Source of the DNA: Anseranas semipalmata
Taxonomy: Eukaryota; Chordata; Aves; Anseriformes; Anseranatidae
Assembly: GCA_013399115.1 (NCBI GenBank)
Contig: VXAA01003843.1
Span: 1,187,920 to 1,251,919 of the forward strand
Reading direction: 5' to 3'
DNA: 64,000 nucleotides
The notes beneath the pieces are model-generated. The model saw only the letters and a list, made by a program, of their open reading frames with translations. It was not told the origin of the DNA and made no database searches. A program made the translations under genes and the position numbers. How positions within the stretch are numbered: the stretch's first letter is position 1; each line of letters starts with the position of its first letter. Positions 23,501 to 64,000 of this stretch are shown here, in pieces.

Positions 23501-26500
23501 ACTGGAGAAACTACGACTGGGGTTTGTTGTTGGTGGGTTGTTTTTGTTTGTTTTGTTTTCCCCAGACAATTGTATTTTGGAAAACATCCCTTTCCTCTCT
23601 GCCTTAAACCTCTGGCCCAGTTTTTGATCCCTCTCCCAGTGGGACGAACAGGTTTTTCTGTCTCACCCCTGCCGGAGCACATCTGAGTCATCCAGTGTTG
23701 GAACTGATGAGCAATGGTGTTCCTCTCGGCGCATGGTATCCCAAATAGATAGGAGAAATACCACCGCAAATCGTAGTCGGAAGGACTTTGTCAGCTCATT
23801 TTCAGTGCTGTATCTCGGGTTTATAACAACACCATTCATCCTGAAATTATCTTAAACATTGTACAGCTGGTAAACAGTGTATTGGCATCATTTCACGTGC
23901 CCTGGCAGCACAGTTCTCGTGGGATGAAACACAGCAGCTATAGGAGTAGGGGGCAAGTGAGTATTTGTTTGGAAGAGGGAGTATTCTGTCACACCACTGC
24001 AAAGTGAATTCAGGAAGGGAATTTGGGCAGTAAGTGCCTGTGTACAAAGCAGAATAGGAAAACTGCTCTTTTTGCTTTGATTGAATTATCAGGGAATACT
24101 TTTGAGTGGCACAGTGTTTTTTAAAAAATAAAAATAAAAAATTAGTGCTGTAAGGCCTTATGAAGTACAAACCAGCCCAGCAGCGGGGCCCTGAAGGGCC
24201 AGCAGTGAGACGCAGCGGTGAGCAAAGCCAAACGGGGGCTGTCTGGCTCGGTTCGAGGGATGAGAGGTCCGTCCTGTGCCAGCTCGAGCGGCGTGGGGCT
24301 GCCCCAGTGCTCGCTGGTGCTGAGCCGCCCCCAGCACCCGGCGGGGAAGGGGGAGGCTTTAAGTGTCACCACCTCGGGCAAAATTCACGCCTGCCCTAAT
24401 TTGAAAAATTCCTTTGTAATTGCGGGCGGGAGGAGAGGCTAAGCTGCACACAGAGGGGAACGAACGCGCTTCTGCCAGCGCTGGAAGCGTCCCCATCGAG
24501 GGGAGAAGCTAGGGTCCCTCTCCTGAACACCCAGCGTGGAGATGCCAGAAAAGCAGCTTTTCTCTCAGAAATCAGGGCGCTCCTTCCTCTTCTGGTCTCC
24601 CCCTTAGCTGAACAGAGGAGGAGGAAAAAATCATGAATTCTGAACTGCCAAATGTTGTCATAAAGCACTGGGTTTGGGCTTGGGCTTGCCTCCTGTAAGG
24701 AGTCTCCAAAAGGAGAAGGGCTAAGCCCAAGCAGGTGGGGAGGAAAATGGTACAAACCACTGCTCTCCAAGCTCTTTTGGTTGCATAACCCTATCAGTAG
24801 AAGATTTTTGAACATGCACCCCAATATACACATTTATATTACATACAGTAGTACGTGTATGTACATTAGAACACACACAAAAATAGAAATTGAAGGATGA
24901 GATAAGGATGAAATTAGCACTACTTTTTAAATATATATTTATTATTGGTTAAAAAAATATGTATTTTCTTCCCACACCCCTGTGGATCATCTCGTGCACT
25001 CCCACTGGGGGCTCCAGGTGTCAGCTGGAGCAGAGCAGGTTGCTTGGGCTCTGCTTGAAAACTGCACGAGCCGTGTTACTGGCGTTGTACGATTTGGAAA
25101 ACTTCAGTCAGGTCCCTGAGCAGAGGGTGTCTGCGTGACAGATGTGCTCTAGTGCTGGAACAACGCGGGTGTTAGCCGGGGAGGGGATGCAAAATGCAGG
25201 GGTGCCCATGGAGGTGCAGCCCTCCTCATCCTGAGCCTGCGGGCACCCCTGTTTGGTCAAGTACGTGTAATTGGAACAGAGAAGCATGTGAAGAGCTTCT
25301 GAATTTCACTCCTTGATCATGCAGGGAGGAGGCGGCGGGATGTCAGGGCTCTTTCTTCTGAGGTAAGGTGGACAGATAGTGGGGTGGGAAGCGGAGGTGC
25401 ACAGCGGTGGTGGGGTTTCGGGGCATCTGTGCTGGGAACAAGCCCCAGCTCCCTTGTGTCGACGCCGTGTGTTAGGGCCGGGCCAAAGCATGCCTCTGTG
25501 TGTGAAATCCTCATCTAAAATTGGTATCGGAAGATGGGTTATTTTGTGAAATATTGACACCTAATGTTATTTTACATTTTAGACATCTGTGAACAACTTT
25601 GTGTATTTCCGTGACTATCCTAATGTCATGGATAAGGAGATAAATGTAGGTGGAAATTTGTATTAGGAATATGCAAAATGGTGCTTGGAGTTGCTCAAAA
25701 CCAAACGTGCTGTGAATCTGTTACCTGGTAGTTGTAAACAGCTGCAGTTCGGATGTACTTGAGTAATGCATTTACCAGAAAGTCATTAAATATTTCTGTT
25801 GTGAACAAGTCCCCTCATTCCTGCATGACTAGAAATGAAGTTCTCATAAATAATTCATGTTAGACTGTGACCAAGCACAGAAGCAGTCAACTGTCATGAC
25901 TTGCTGAAAAAGATACAATCTCGAGAATAGGACATTCCTGTGTGTGATTAACTGTAGCATTTGCAGCGAATTTCATGGTCAGAATACAAATTCTGCTGCA
26001 TCCTGAGCAATATCTGGGGCAGCACGGTGACACTTCTTACACTGCTTTTTATTTGCCTGCTTTCACATGAAGGCTGTTCTGGGCTGGCTTTTGTCTGCTT
26101 TCCCAGCATTGTTGCTGACAACGGTCAAGCTCTCGAAACACCTGATTTGCCTCTGTTAATAAATCAGGCTTTAACTATGGGCTCGCCCCAGGCACTTGCA
26201 CACGAGCCGGGTCTCGGAGGCTGGGCAGCAGCCTTCTCTGCGAGGCGTTCTGCCCGGAGGCGCCCACCTCTCGCTGGGCTGGCAGCGCGCTGTGTCCGCA
26301 CCGCGTCCGTGGTGCTGAGCTTTGCTGCCCCGCCGGGTGTGCTCCTGGTAGTCGTCTCCAGCAAAAGAGCACTGCGGGAGAGGCGGGCGTCCCCTCGCCC
26401 CGGGCGCTGCAGACGTGGGGAGGACGGCAGGAAGCTGGGGGCTCTGGGCAAAGCGGGCCCTGCGGCTGTGGGAGTCTGCACCCGAGCAGGAGGCGGTCAC

Positions 26501-27277
26501 GGGAAGAAGCGTAAAGGGTGCTGTCGTGCTTATGCCGCCTCTCGCTTCAGCCTCGCCGCTGGCCATTTGCGAAGTGACCCCTTGCTCGTCATCTGTGAAC
26601 CTGAAGGCGTCAGCAGGCGTCGAGTTGAGGCAGTTCCGCTGCTCTTGCACGCTTGTGAATGCAGATGCTGGTGTTTTGCAGTCATCTGAGAATTTGTTCG
26701 AACTTTCATGAAGCTTTTAAACACGGTCTCTTTACAGGACGTGATCGGTGGGGCGCTGATCTCGGCTGTGCTGCTTGTGCTCCTGTACCCGGCGTGGGAC
26801 AGCATAGATCACTTGCTGTTAACCAGCCCCTTCTGCCCGCTGCTGTCCATAGCCGTGCCTCTCGTCTTGTGTTACAACTACCCCAAACTAGACTATTACA
26901 GCCCTACCCGGGGAGACACCACTACTATTCTAGGAGCCGGAGCTGGAGCAACTGTGGGATTTTGGTTAAATAACCAGTATGCGGCACCAGCCTACGCCAG
27001 CGAAAATCTGGGGTTCCCTCTGATCACCGGTATGATGGTGGTGCTCATGCTGGCCAGGTTCTTCACAGGGCTCTTTGTTATCCTACTGACGCGTCAGCTG
27101 ATGAAGAGCATGGTCCTCAGCGTGTTGTGTTATTGCTACAAGTTTCCCATCGGTGACCTGGAGGCCCGAAGGAGGCTGGAAGTTGAAGTGCCATATAAAT
27201 TTGTAACGTACTCGTCGGTGGGCTTCAGTGCTACCGTCATCGTGCCGCTATTGCATGAGCTGTTGGGATTGATTTGA
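11360..27277 (+). CDS. SGPP2: SGPP2, sphingosine-1-phosphate phosphatase 2 (3' part; exons 2-5 of 5)
   Basis: Coding segments join 11360-11518, 19386-19565, 21550-21639 and 26738-27277, giving 322 residues plus a TGA stop. All junctions are phase 0 with AG/GT borders. The product belongs to the PAP2 lipid-phosphatase superfamily and, from family knowledge, removes phosphate from sphingosine-1-phosphate in the endoplasmic reticulum membrane, returning sphingosine to the ceramide salvage route. Numbering from the first in-window codon, motif 1 is KDILKWPRP (63-71), motif 2 is PSTH (90-93) and motif 3 is SRLYTGMH...D (133-144), its last Asp coming from the next exon. Several hydrophobic spans fit a multi-pass membrane protein. 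The segment [10 protein letters not shown] near the C-terminus also matches the remembered human SGPP2. Human SGPP2 is about 399 residues, so the first exon (about 75-80 codons) is missing and must lie upstream of position 1. SGPP1 is the alternative, but the C-terminal half and the neighbour FARSB favour SGPP2. Confidence 0.95.
12689..12708 (+). repeat. Poly(A) run, 20 A
   Basis: This is a homopolymer in SGPP2 intron 2, preceded by aaaaagag. No retrogene body was recognised upstream, so it is treated as simple repeat. Confidence 0.8.
15541..15960. promoter_or_regulatory. CpG-rich island in SGPP2 intron 2 (left)
   Basis: The stretch is very GC-rich with many CpG (for example gccggccggcgcggac and gggcgcgccgtggcgat), well above the flanking intron. 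No TATA box or annotated exon was recognised. It could be an internal promoter, an enhancer or simply an unmethylated GC-rich patch. Confidence 0.45.
16440..16760. promoter_or_regulatory. CpG island in SGPP2 intron 2 (right)
   Basis: I count about 25 CpG dinucleotides between 16455 and 16620, including acgcgggcgcgacgc and gacgcgccgcgctcc. This is the strongest CpG cluster noticed in the window. A transcript starting here would skip SGPP2 exon 2 and enter at exon 3, upstream of all catalytic motifs. Promoter activity is inference. Confidence 0.5.
19386..19565 (+). CDS. SGPP2: SGPP2 coding exon 3 (phosphatase motifs 1 and 2)
   Basis: This 180-nt exon encodes 60 residues. The acceptor is ctctccccag before ATC and the donor is AAG|gtaagg. 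It starts with IVMYIGQV, completing transmembrane segment 2. It carries the KxxxxxxRP motif at 19413-19439 (KDILKWPRP) and the P-S-T-H motif at 19494-19505, whose His is the general acid in this superfamily. The usual PAP2 consensus is PSGH, and PSTHAM is the S1P-phosphatase form. Both ends are phase 0. Confidence 0.95.
19566..21549 (+). other. SGPP2: SGPP2 intron 3
   Basis: This 1.98-kb GT-AG intron contains a CpG-rich patch (about 20640-20830), a long pyrimidine stretch (20862-20897) and a strong T tract before the acceptor. A 281-codon antisense ORF spans much of it, but shows no recognisable domain. Confidence 0.88.
20640..20830. promoter_or_regulatory. CpG-rich patch in SGPP2 intron 3
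   Basis: This is a short dense CpG stretch (gcgctgcgagaagcgggagc, ctgccgcggggcgagctgcc). No exon or core promoter element was recognised. Confidence 0.35.
21550..21639 (+). CDS. SGPP2: SGPP2 coding exon 4 (phosphatase motif 3)
   Basis: This 90-nt exon encodes 30 residues. The acceptor follows a 15-T tract (21525-21539) and reads cttttcacag before TAC. The donor is CTG|gtgagg. It encodes a membrane span ([13 protein letters not shown]) and most of motif 3, SRLYTGMH (21607-21630). The His of this motif is the phospho-acceptor nucleophile in the family. The closing Asp of the motif is the first codon of the next exon. Confidence 0.94.
24754..25020. mobile_element. Probable degraded hAT-type DNA transposon remnant
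   Basis: The left edge (ccactgctctccaagctctt, then ttggttgcataaccctat) resembles the decayed terminal repeat of hAT/Charlie-like elements, whose ends read like CAGTGGTTCTCAA followed by ttttggttgc. The right edge (cacacccctgtggatcatct, then cgtgcactcccactgggggc) fits the opposite end. The middle is AT-rich and non-coding. The call rests on recall of the terminal motifs, not on an alignment. Target-site duplications were not identified. Confidence 0.35.
25583..25645 (+). other. Possible in-frame cassette exon in SGPP2 intron 4
   Basis: This 63-nt segment is preceded by a branch-point-like and pyrimidine-rich stretch ending in acattttag, and followed by AAT|gtaggt. It is open for 21 codons in phase 0, the phase shared by the flanking exons, and would begin TSVNNFVYF. 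Inclusion would separate the His of phosphatase motif 3 from its Asp. A 63-nt open segment between AG and GT is not rare by chance, and no protein match is recognised, so this is only a candidate. Confidence 0.25.
26190..26500. promoter_or_regulatory. CpG-rich patch upstream of SGPP2 exon 5
   Basis: This GC- and CpG-dense stretch ends about 240 bases before the last exon (for example ctgtgtccgcaccgcgtccg). It lies inside a chance open frame in the same phase as exon 5, but a stop at 26687-26689 separates them. Regulatory function is not shown. Confidence 0.35.
26738..27277 (+). CDS. SGPP2: SGPP2 terminal coding exon 5
   Basis: This exon has 540 coding nt: 179 residues and a TGA at 27275-27277. 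The acceptor is ctctttacag before GAC, and that first Asp completes motif 3. It encodes about five hydrophobic spans: [16 protein letters not shown], a second around [50 protein letters not shown], and a last one around [14 protein letters not shown]. The segments [14 protein letters not shown] and [17 protein letters not shown] are the best matches to human SGPP2. An in-frame stop at 26687-26689 shows that the upstream open frame is not part of this exon. Confidence 0.94.
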   Translation, partial: DVIGGALISAVLLVLLYPAWDSIDHLLLTSPFCPLLSIAVPLVLCYNYPKLDYYSPTRGDTTTILGAGAGATVGFWLNNQYAAPAYASENLGFPLITGMMVVLMLARFFTGLFVILLTRQLMKSMVLSVLCYCYKFPIGDLEARRRLEVEVPYKFVTYSSVGFSATVIVPLLHELLGLI

Positions 27278-28870
27278 GCGCGCTTCCCTCCTTGAAAAGT
27301 AATTCATGGCACCACCATTTCAGAGAGAAGTTGTTCAAGGCTGGTAACTTGACCAAAAAGTGTTTGTGCCTTTCTGCACGGGCCCCAAATGCCTGATTCT
27401 GAAGATTGAGGGGAATCGCTGTACACAAATAACTTTGGGTTAGAAATCACTGATCTCACCGCATCCCATAATTAGAGACCTGTGGCCCAGATGGCCGAGC
27501 CTGACAAGCACGGTGTGCAAAGCCACAGGCGTGCTGTGGGTCAGCGGTGCCGGGCCGTGGGGCTGGTGCCATCTGGCCACTGGTGGGAGCACCCGCCCGG
27601 CTGCTTCCACGGCTAGGGGCGGCCCGGCTTGGGTCCGTCTGTGCTTTTCCCCAGGGACATGCAGTGGTGGTTGGGCTTGCTGCTTGTCATGCTGGCTTCG
27701 GATGGCACACTGGGCTTGGCTGTTTCTGCATGTCTGTTTTACCCATTGCAGTCACTTTCTGTATTTAAAAAAAAAAAAAAAAGTAAAGCAGAAGAAAGAA
27801 AAATCCACCCCAAAACATGTTAAGTGATTTCTAACAAATCTCTCTCTAATATTAACCAGCTTCCACTACAAGATTCTTTCCCTGCAGAGCAGCACGGAGT
27901 TACCGCAGCGGTGAGGCTCGTGTCCACGCTGCTTGACCCTGACTTCGCTCCCCTGCGCAGGGGCCGGGTGACGGGCAGTGCCCCCAGACCGCCTGGTGGC
28001 AGGGGCCGAGGGCGGCGGGGTGACCGCGATGGTGAGCTGCCGTAACTTCCTGGTGCTGCGCAGCGTTGCCATCGGTCTTCCATGCATCTTGCAATACTGT
28101 GTATAAACTTGTAGAATAGTAGTTAGGAGCGTCGTGGCTGTAATGCCCAGGCTGCATATTGAAAAATATATATCCGCTCTAGGACCAGTGAGCTGTTGAG
28201 AAATACAGCGGTGAATGTGGTCTGCTTGGCTAGAAAAATGTAACGTTGCGACTGCAGAGCTTCAGGCATGGCCCGTGTGCCTTTTCCTGACAGTGTGTAT
28301 AGTAAAAGAGTTTAAACCATGTACATTTGTGTTCTTGGCTGCAAAAAAAAATTAACTTGGATGTAAAGGAGGTGCTTTGCCATCCGTTGGCTGCTTATAC
28401 AAATATAATCAAGTTCAAAAGCTGTGGCTGGAAGTTTTGGCTGACCAGCTGGAGCACTTACAAGAGCTGTATGACTTCAAAATATGGTCAGTAATCTCCA
28501 GAAGAAATGCAGGCAGAAATTTTAGCAATTTGTAGATTTGCCCAGGCTGTGGTGGAACTGTTTTAAATTAGGGGGTGTGGACACATCTGTCTTCACATGT
28601 GCATGCAGACAGCTTAAGTTTTCCAGCAGGGCATGTGCACGCTCACACACGCACCTTGGTTGAGCGCTGGACTTCGGCCGCCAGAAGCGATGGGTCCGTG
28701 CTCAGTGGGGATGCGCTTGGTCTTCTCCCCCTGTGCCATGCACCGCAGGTTTTGTCTGTAAAACTTTGGTTCTGAATCACAGCTATTTTATGCTATGAAA
28801 ATTTTGTAAATCATAGATCCAAGCACTTATATATGTTAAATACTAAATAAATATTTTTATCTTTTATAGC
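27278..28870 (+). other. SGPP2: SGPP2 3' UTR (end approximate)
   Basis: This is the non-coding sequence from the SGPP2 stop codon to the expected cleavage point after the AATAAA at 28846. It holds a 16-A run at 27767-27782, a possible internal-priming site for oligo-dT cDNA. It also holds a GC- and CpG-rich stretch at about 27900-28060, and an AT-rich last 300 bases. No other canonical AATAAA was seen between the stop and 28846. The end is inferred from the signal only. Confidence 0.7.
28846..28851 (+). terminator. SGPP2: Poly(A) signal AATAAA of SGPP2
   Basis: A canonical AATAAA sits in an AT-rich context about 1.57 kb after the SGPP2 stop. It is followed within 30-50 bases by a TG-rich stretch (gcatgtgattcatgc). 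This is the arrangement expected of a mammalian or avian cleavage and polyadenylation site. Confidence 0.75.
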
Positions 28871-31800
28871 ATTCACCTGCATGTGATTCATGCAATACGT
28901 GCAAACTGTACTTGGTTCAAATTTGAAAATACAAATATTTTGCCAGATTCCCTGTGTTTCTGTGTTCCTCTTGCAGGGGTAGGGGGTAACTGCCAGGCAT
29001 GGCTGTGCCAGCGGGAGGGAGGGGTGGTGCCAGGGCTTTGTGTTCTAAACTTCCCTGGCTGTGCTGTCGGGGCTGGGAAGCAGCGGGCGTCTCGCCCTTA
29101 GCCTGTCTGCCCTGCCCTGGGGCTGCCCATCCGCGAGGCGCTCGCTCTGCTTCCGAAGGGCTCTCGGGGCGCGTGGTGCCAGACCAGGCTTCCTCCAAGG
29201 ATGCGGGTGCGGGGCAGCTCCTCCAGGCAGCGTCCCAGCGAAAACCAAGCCGGGAAGCACTGACTGCCTGGTGTGGTTTTCCAACAACAGCTTTGTCATG
29301 ACCCCCATCTCCTAATCCTTCCGAGTTCCTGTGTAAAACTGCAAGTAAGCTTTCCCCTTGCTTTTCTGCATGCAGGTGATTTGATTTAGGGGACGGGAGG
29401 AAAAGATGATGTCCTCAGTTGCAGCTTTAACCCTTCCACTGCCTGCTCTAACCAGAGTTCTGCATGCTGGCTGCCTGAAAGGCAAAATCCTGGAGAGGTA
29501 GCAGCGAGGAGCAGGGGGCACGTTGCTGGGTGGGGTGGAAGTGCGCCTCGGCAGCAGGTGGGATCTTGCAGGTTTACTAAAACGCTCAAAACGTGGCCCT
29601 CATCGGCTGCCGCCGCGCTCTGGCTGCTGTTGGAGCGTGTTGCTGGCTCTGCGGCGTGCGTGGGGCCGCGTTGCTGGTTGGCCTGGAGAATCGGGGCTGT
29701 GCCTGCAGAGCCCGCGGCGGCGTGTTGTGAGCCGTGCCCACTGCCCCCTGCTCGTGTCCCTTCACCCCGGGTGGATTTCAAGGTGCGGGGTGGTCAGGGG
29801 GCCCCGGGCTCCTGGCGCTGGGGTCCTGCTGCAGCCTCCCAGCCGCAGCCGGTGGCTGTGTTGCTGCTGCCTGCCCCGTGCCAGAGAGCAGCAAGCGTGA
29901 GGCTGGGCATCAGTGCTTGCATCGAGCCGAAATGAAGGAGTAGGCTAAAAGTAATTCATCATTTGGGATCGCTAGCAAAAAATCCAGCTCTGAATCTTCC
30001 CTGCAAAGATACTGGGAGTTCAAAAGATGGTCATAAAATGCTCAAAGTCACCGCTATCGGCAGGCAATGTTTGCTTTGTCAGAGAACAAAGCTACGCCAA
30101 AGGGCAAAAGAAAAATAGTGAGGATCGCAGTGGCTTTCTCTGGCTTTGTGTTAGGTACCTTGGTCGCTGAATACAACCATGAGCAATTTGTAAATATCAG
30201 ATAACTGGTTTTGGGCCATGAAAGACAAAGCCATGTGATAAATATGCTAGAATTACTTGAAGTTTCCCGCCTGTCTAGATTCACAGATAATCCTGAGCAC
30301 AACACTCCTGCAGAGCTTGAATTTCAGAGCTGGAGCAGCCTTGCAGACGCTGCTGGCATCGCGTGCAGCTGGGAGCGGGTGGCTCCGGAGGGGCTTTTTA
30401 ACCTTGCTGCTGACTCTGTTCCCCTACTGGCAAGCGGTGCTGCTTCCCCGGCACAGAGCTAGCGGCCTGCTTGTGGAGTCCTTGGCTACCGACACGCAGG
30501 GAAATGGTACGAAACAGGAGAGTAACTCGTCCCTGAATGCCTTGCAACACATACCACTGCAGCTCAAGCCCTCAGTACCAGCCTAAGCTGGCCCCAACGC
30601 TCAAAGCACAGTAAATTCACGGGAGAGTTGGGACACCCAGAGTCAGAAAATCGTGTGTAGAGAAATATATTTAGTGCACACAAATATGCCAGTACTCTGC
30701 TGAAATGCAAATCTGCCTTATTGTCGTCCTAATCCCCATGCATGACACACTAATAAACAGGGTTTTTTAATACTTACCATCTGTGTTACAGATTGCTTCC
30801 CACACTGCGAGCTTGCTTGGTTACAGTTGTGTAGGCATCGCAGAGAGATCGATCCTGCGAACGACAGGCCGGATAATCCCTTGGGAGACTTGCAAACACG
30901 AGCTGCAGTTTTCTCACTCTGCGTGCGCACTCGGGTCAGTTGTGCGACGTATGGCAGCGTCGGCGTTCTCATTTCATGTCTGTCATGCAGGGATAAGTAA
31001 AAACTACACTTCCATCTGAGGGGAACTGTCGCGTTTGCAGGTGGGTAGCTGTAGTGCATTTTGCGTGCCGCATTAACGCTTGCACCAAAAAGCCCTGCTG
31101 CCTGCCCTCTGCCTGTTAAGGTGAATGACAGAGCTACCACTGGAAAACCATCACGGTTCCAGAGACAGGGATGCAGGCATGCAGCTCACAAAGCTGTGAT
31201 CTCACCTTATCCTCACCGTTGTACGCCTCTTCCCCCATCAGCTAGCGCCTGTTACATCCTTCTCCAGCGCCCAGAGGTCTAACCTTGGACTGTTCCTTCT
31301 GGGAGCAGACGCTGTCCGGCTCTCCTAATGGCAACGAGCCCCGGTGTACTGGCCTAATGCAAACTACTTGCTATTGTTAGCATGCGACATTAGCGATGGT
31401 TATAATATTGCAAATGAGTGATAGCCAACTTCATTAGAAGGCTGGTAAAGAGCCTGCTTAAGAGCACCGAGCTGGCCATCCACGCGGTTACATTACACCA
31501 AAGCGGATGCATCGAGAACTGCTGTGTCTGGATGGAGCTTCTCAGTTTCCAGGATAGCAGAGGCACAGCGTGCTGCACTGCAGCTAGCGTAACGGCTGTC
31601 AGAAATCCACCTAGAGGAAAACCCTGATCAGTGAGAGGTTTGTATATTGTCAGGGGCAAGGCTGCGAGAAAAATCAAACTGTCCAAAAGCTGCTTGGTTC
31701 CTGCTGTGCAGCTGGGGTTAAGAAACCCACTGGTAGGGCTACGCAAGTGCAGCAGGGACCAGGCTGGCTTGTGCAGACAAATATCCCAGCCTCAGTCCGA

Positions 31801-32019
31801 CAAAAGCTTTGATATTTTTCAGCTCTTCATGCGAAAGACCACTGGCATATGCTCTTAAATGCATTGCTCCAATTTGGTTTGGAGCTTCAAAAACCGCTAG
31901 GCTTACATCAACCATGGAAAAATTTAATTCCACCCACTCCCCTTTCTGAATTTAGAATGATAAAGGAGCAACAGTTATGTCTGGAGTAGGGAAGCAGATA
32001 TTACACACATCTTGCTTAC
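28871..32019. other. Intergenic region between convergent SGPP2 and FARSB
   Basis: No gene was recognised in this 3.1-kb interval. The left part (to about 29.9 kb) is GC-rich like the SGPP2 side, and the right part falls toward the AT-rich composition of FARSB. The ORFs present are short, overlap on both strands and lack domain similarity. Confidence 0.7.
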
Positions 32020-32047
32020 AAAATATCTCTGGTTTTCATGAAACAAG

Positions 32048-32053
32048 TTTATT
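32048..32053 (-). terminator. FARSB: Distal FARSB poly(A) signal AATAAA
   Basis: The - strand reads aggaaAATAAActtg. A TG-rich element (atgtgtgtaa, 32010-32001) follows about 40 bases later, which makes this the better-formed cleavage site of the two. Confidence 0.55.
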
Positions 32054-32449
32054 TTCCTCCCCCAGCCATTGATGAGCACATGACAACCGTACAGAATAAA
32101 AGCTCAACTCCTTAGTTCTGCTCACATTCACTCAACATATGCTCTAATCAATTATCTTATTTCATGCAATAAGAAAAGAATGAGATTCCTGTTATGCAGC
32201 CATAATCAGTTACAGTATGAAGCTGTGTCTGTGGAACATTTCTGATTTTGAAAACTAATCATGTGCTCTGCCATTACATTTCTCTTGTAAAACACTGGGC
32301 TTTCACCCAACTTGATACTTTCCCCTCTGCCCCTTAAAAATATTGATGGCACAGTCTCATCCTTGATGCCACATTCTTACACTGTAGAAGCTTGCCTAAT
32401 TGCACTGTAAGGAACATATTTACCCATGGAGCCAGACTGTTTTTCTTAG

Positions 32450-32455
32450 TTTATT
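32450..32455 (-). terminator. FARSB: Proximal FARSB poly(A) signal AATAAA
   Basis: The - strand reads AATAAA about 105 bases after the stop codon (TTTATT on +). Downstream TG-rich sequence is modest. Confidence 0.5.
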
Positions 32456-32558
32456 GAAACATAAAAGCATAAGCGGATGTTCCCTGCAGAGAAAGACAGA
32501 AGAGCAGAGGGTACTGCATGTGAAAGTGGACATCTGTAGGAGGACAAAAGTCCCTTCT

Positions 32559-63789
<31,231 letters not shown>

Positions 63790-64000
63790 CTACAAAATAA
63801 AGATGATAATCACATTGAAATCTGTCCTCTGCTTGTACTGAAGTAGACAAAATATCATAATAAAAAGGGGGAAAAAATTCTTACACTCTGTTCATTCTAT
63901 ACTATTTAATAACTTAGCATCCAAAATCCTAGCAGTCTAAAATATCAGACTGAATTTTAAGAAATGTTTTCCTTCTGCTGCAAAGGCATTCATAGAAAAA

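Larger units (their letters stand above)
21640..26737 (+). other. SGPP2: SGPP2 intron 4
   Basis: This 5.10-kb GT-AG intron (donor gtgagg, acceptor tttacag) contains CpG-rich patches (about 22590-22770 and 26190-26500), a probable old DNA-transposon remnant (about 24754-25020) and a possible cassette exon (25583-25645). Confidence 0.88.
32020..32558 (-). other. FARSB: FARSB 3' UTR (longest form; end approximate)
   Basis: This is AT-rich non-coding sequence after the FARSB stop, extending to just past the distal AATAAA at 32053-32048. A proximal AATAAA at 32455-32450 could end a short form of about 120 bases. The end is inferred from the signals only. Confidence 0.6.

Noticed and set aside
25961..26689. 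A 242-codon + strand ORF just before SGPP2 exon 5, in the same frame.
   Set aside because: It ends at a stop (26687-26689) before the exon acceptor. It runs through a GC-rich patch where stops are scarce, has overlapping ORFs on the other strand and shows no domain.

Overview
The window reads as vertebrate nuclear DNA, most probably avian. It contains two split genes with canonical GT-AG introns and a 5'-truncated CR1 LINE of the kind abundant in birds and other sauropsids. Introns are compact to moderate and there are no SINE or Alu-like repeats. No bacterial genes, operons, CRISPR arrays or tRNA/rRNA genes were seen. The species cannot be named from the sequence alone.

Layout: (1) Positions 1-28.9 kb hold the 3' part of SGPP2 (sphingosine-1-phosphate phosphatase 2) on the + strand. 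Four coding exons were resolved (11360-11518, 19386-19565, 21550-21639, 26738-27277), followed by a ~1.6 kb 3' UTR ending near an AATAAA at 28846. The first coding exon (roughly the first 75-80 codons) lies left of the window. The SGPP2 introns are GC-rich, with several CpG-dense patches, a CR1 copy (2674-3466) and a 23-bp tandem repeat with G-quadruplex potential. (2) Positions 28.9-32.0 kb are intergenic, between two convergent 3' ends. (3) Positions 32.0-64 kb hold the 3' part of FARSB (cytosolic phenylalanyl-tRNA synthetase beta subunit) on the - strand. Nine coding exons were resolved between 63789 and 32559, separated by AT-rich introns from 86 bp to 16.6 kb. The upstream exons, presumably eight, lie right of the window.

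In both genes the exons join without frame breaks. SGPP2 gives 322 in-window residues carrying all three lipid-phosphatase motifs. FARSB gives 326 in-window residues covering the end of the B3/4-side region, the B5 domain and the whole C-terminal synthetase-like core. The genes do not share a pathway (sphingolipid turnover in the ER versus tRNA aminoacylation in the cytosol). Their tail-to-tail arrangement matches the human 2q36 neighbourhood and looks like ancestral synteny.

I did not find a convincing new biological system. The observations most worth checking are a possible in-frame 63-nt cassette exon in the last SGPP2 intron, which would split the third phosphatase motif, strong intronic CpG islands that could be internal promoters, and a sharp base-composition change near the intergenic region. 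Most open reading frames in the window are chance ORFs in GC-rich introns and were left out.
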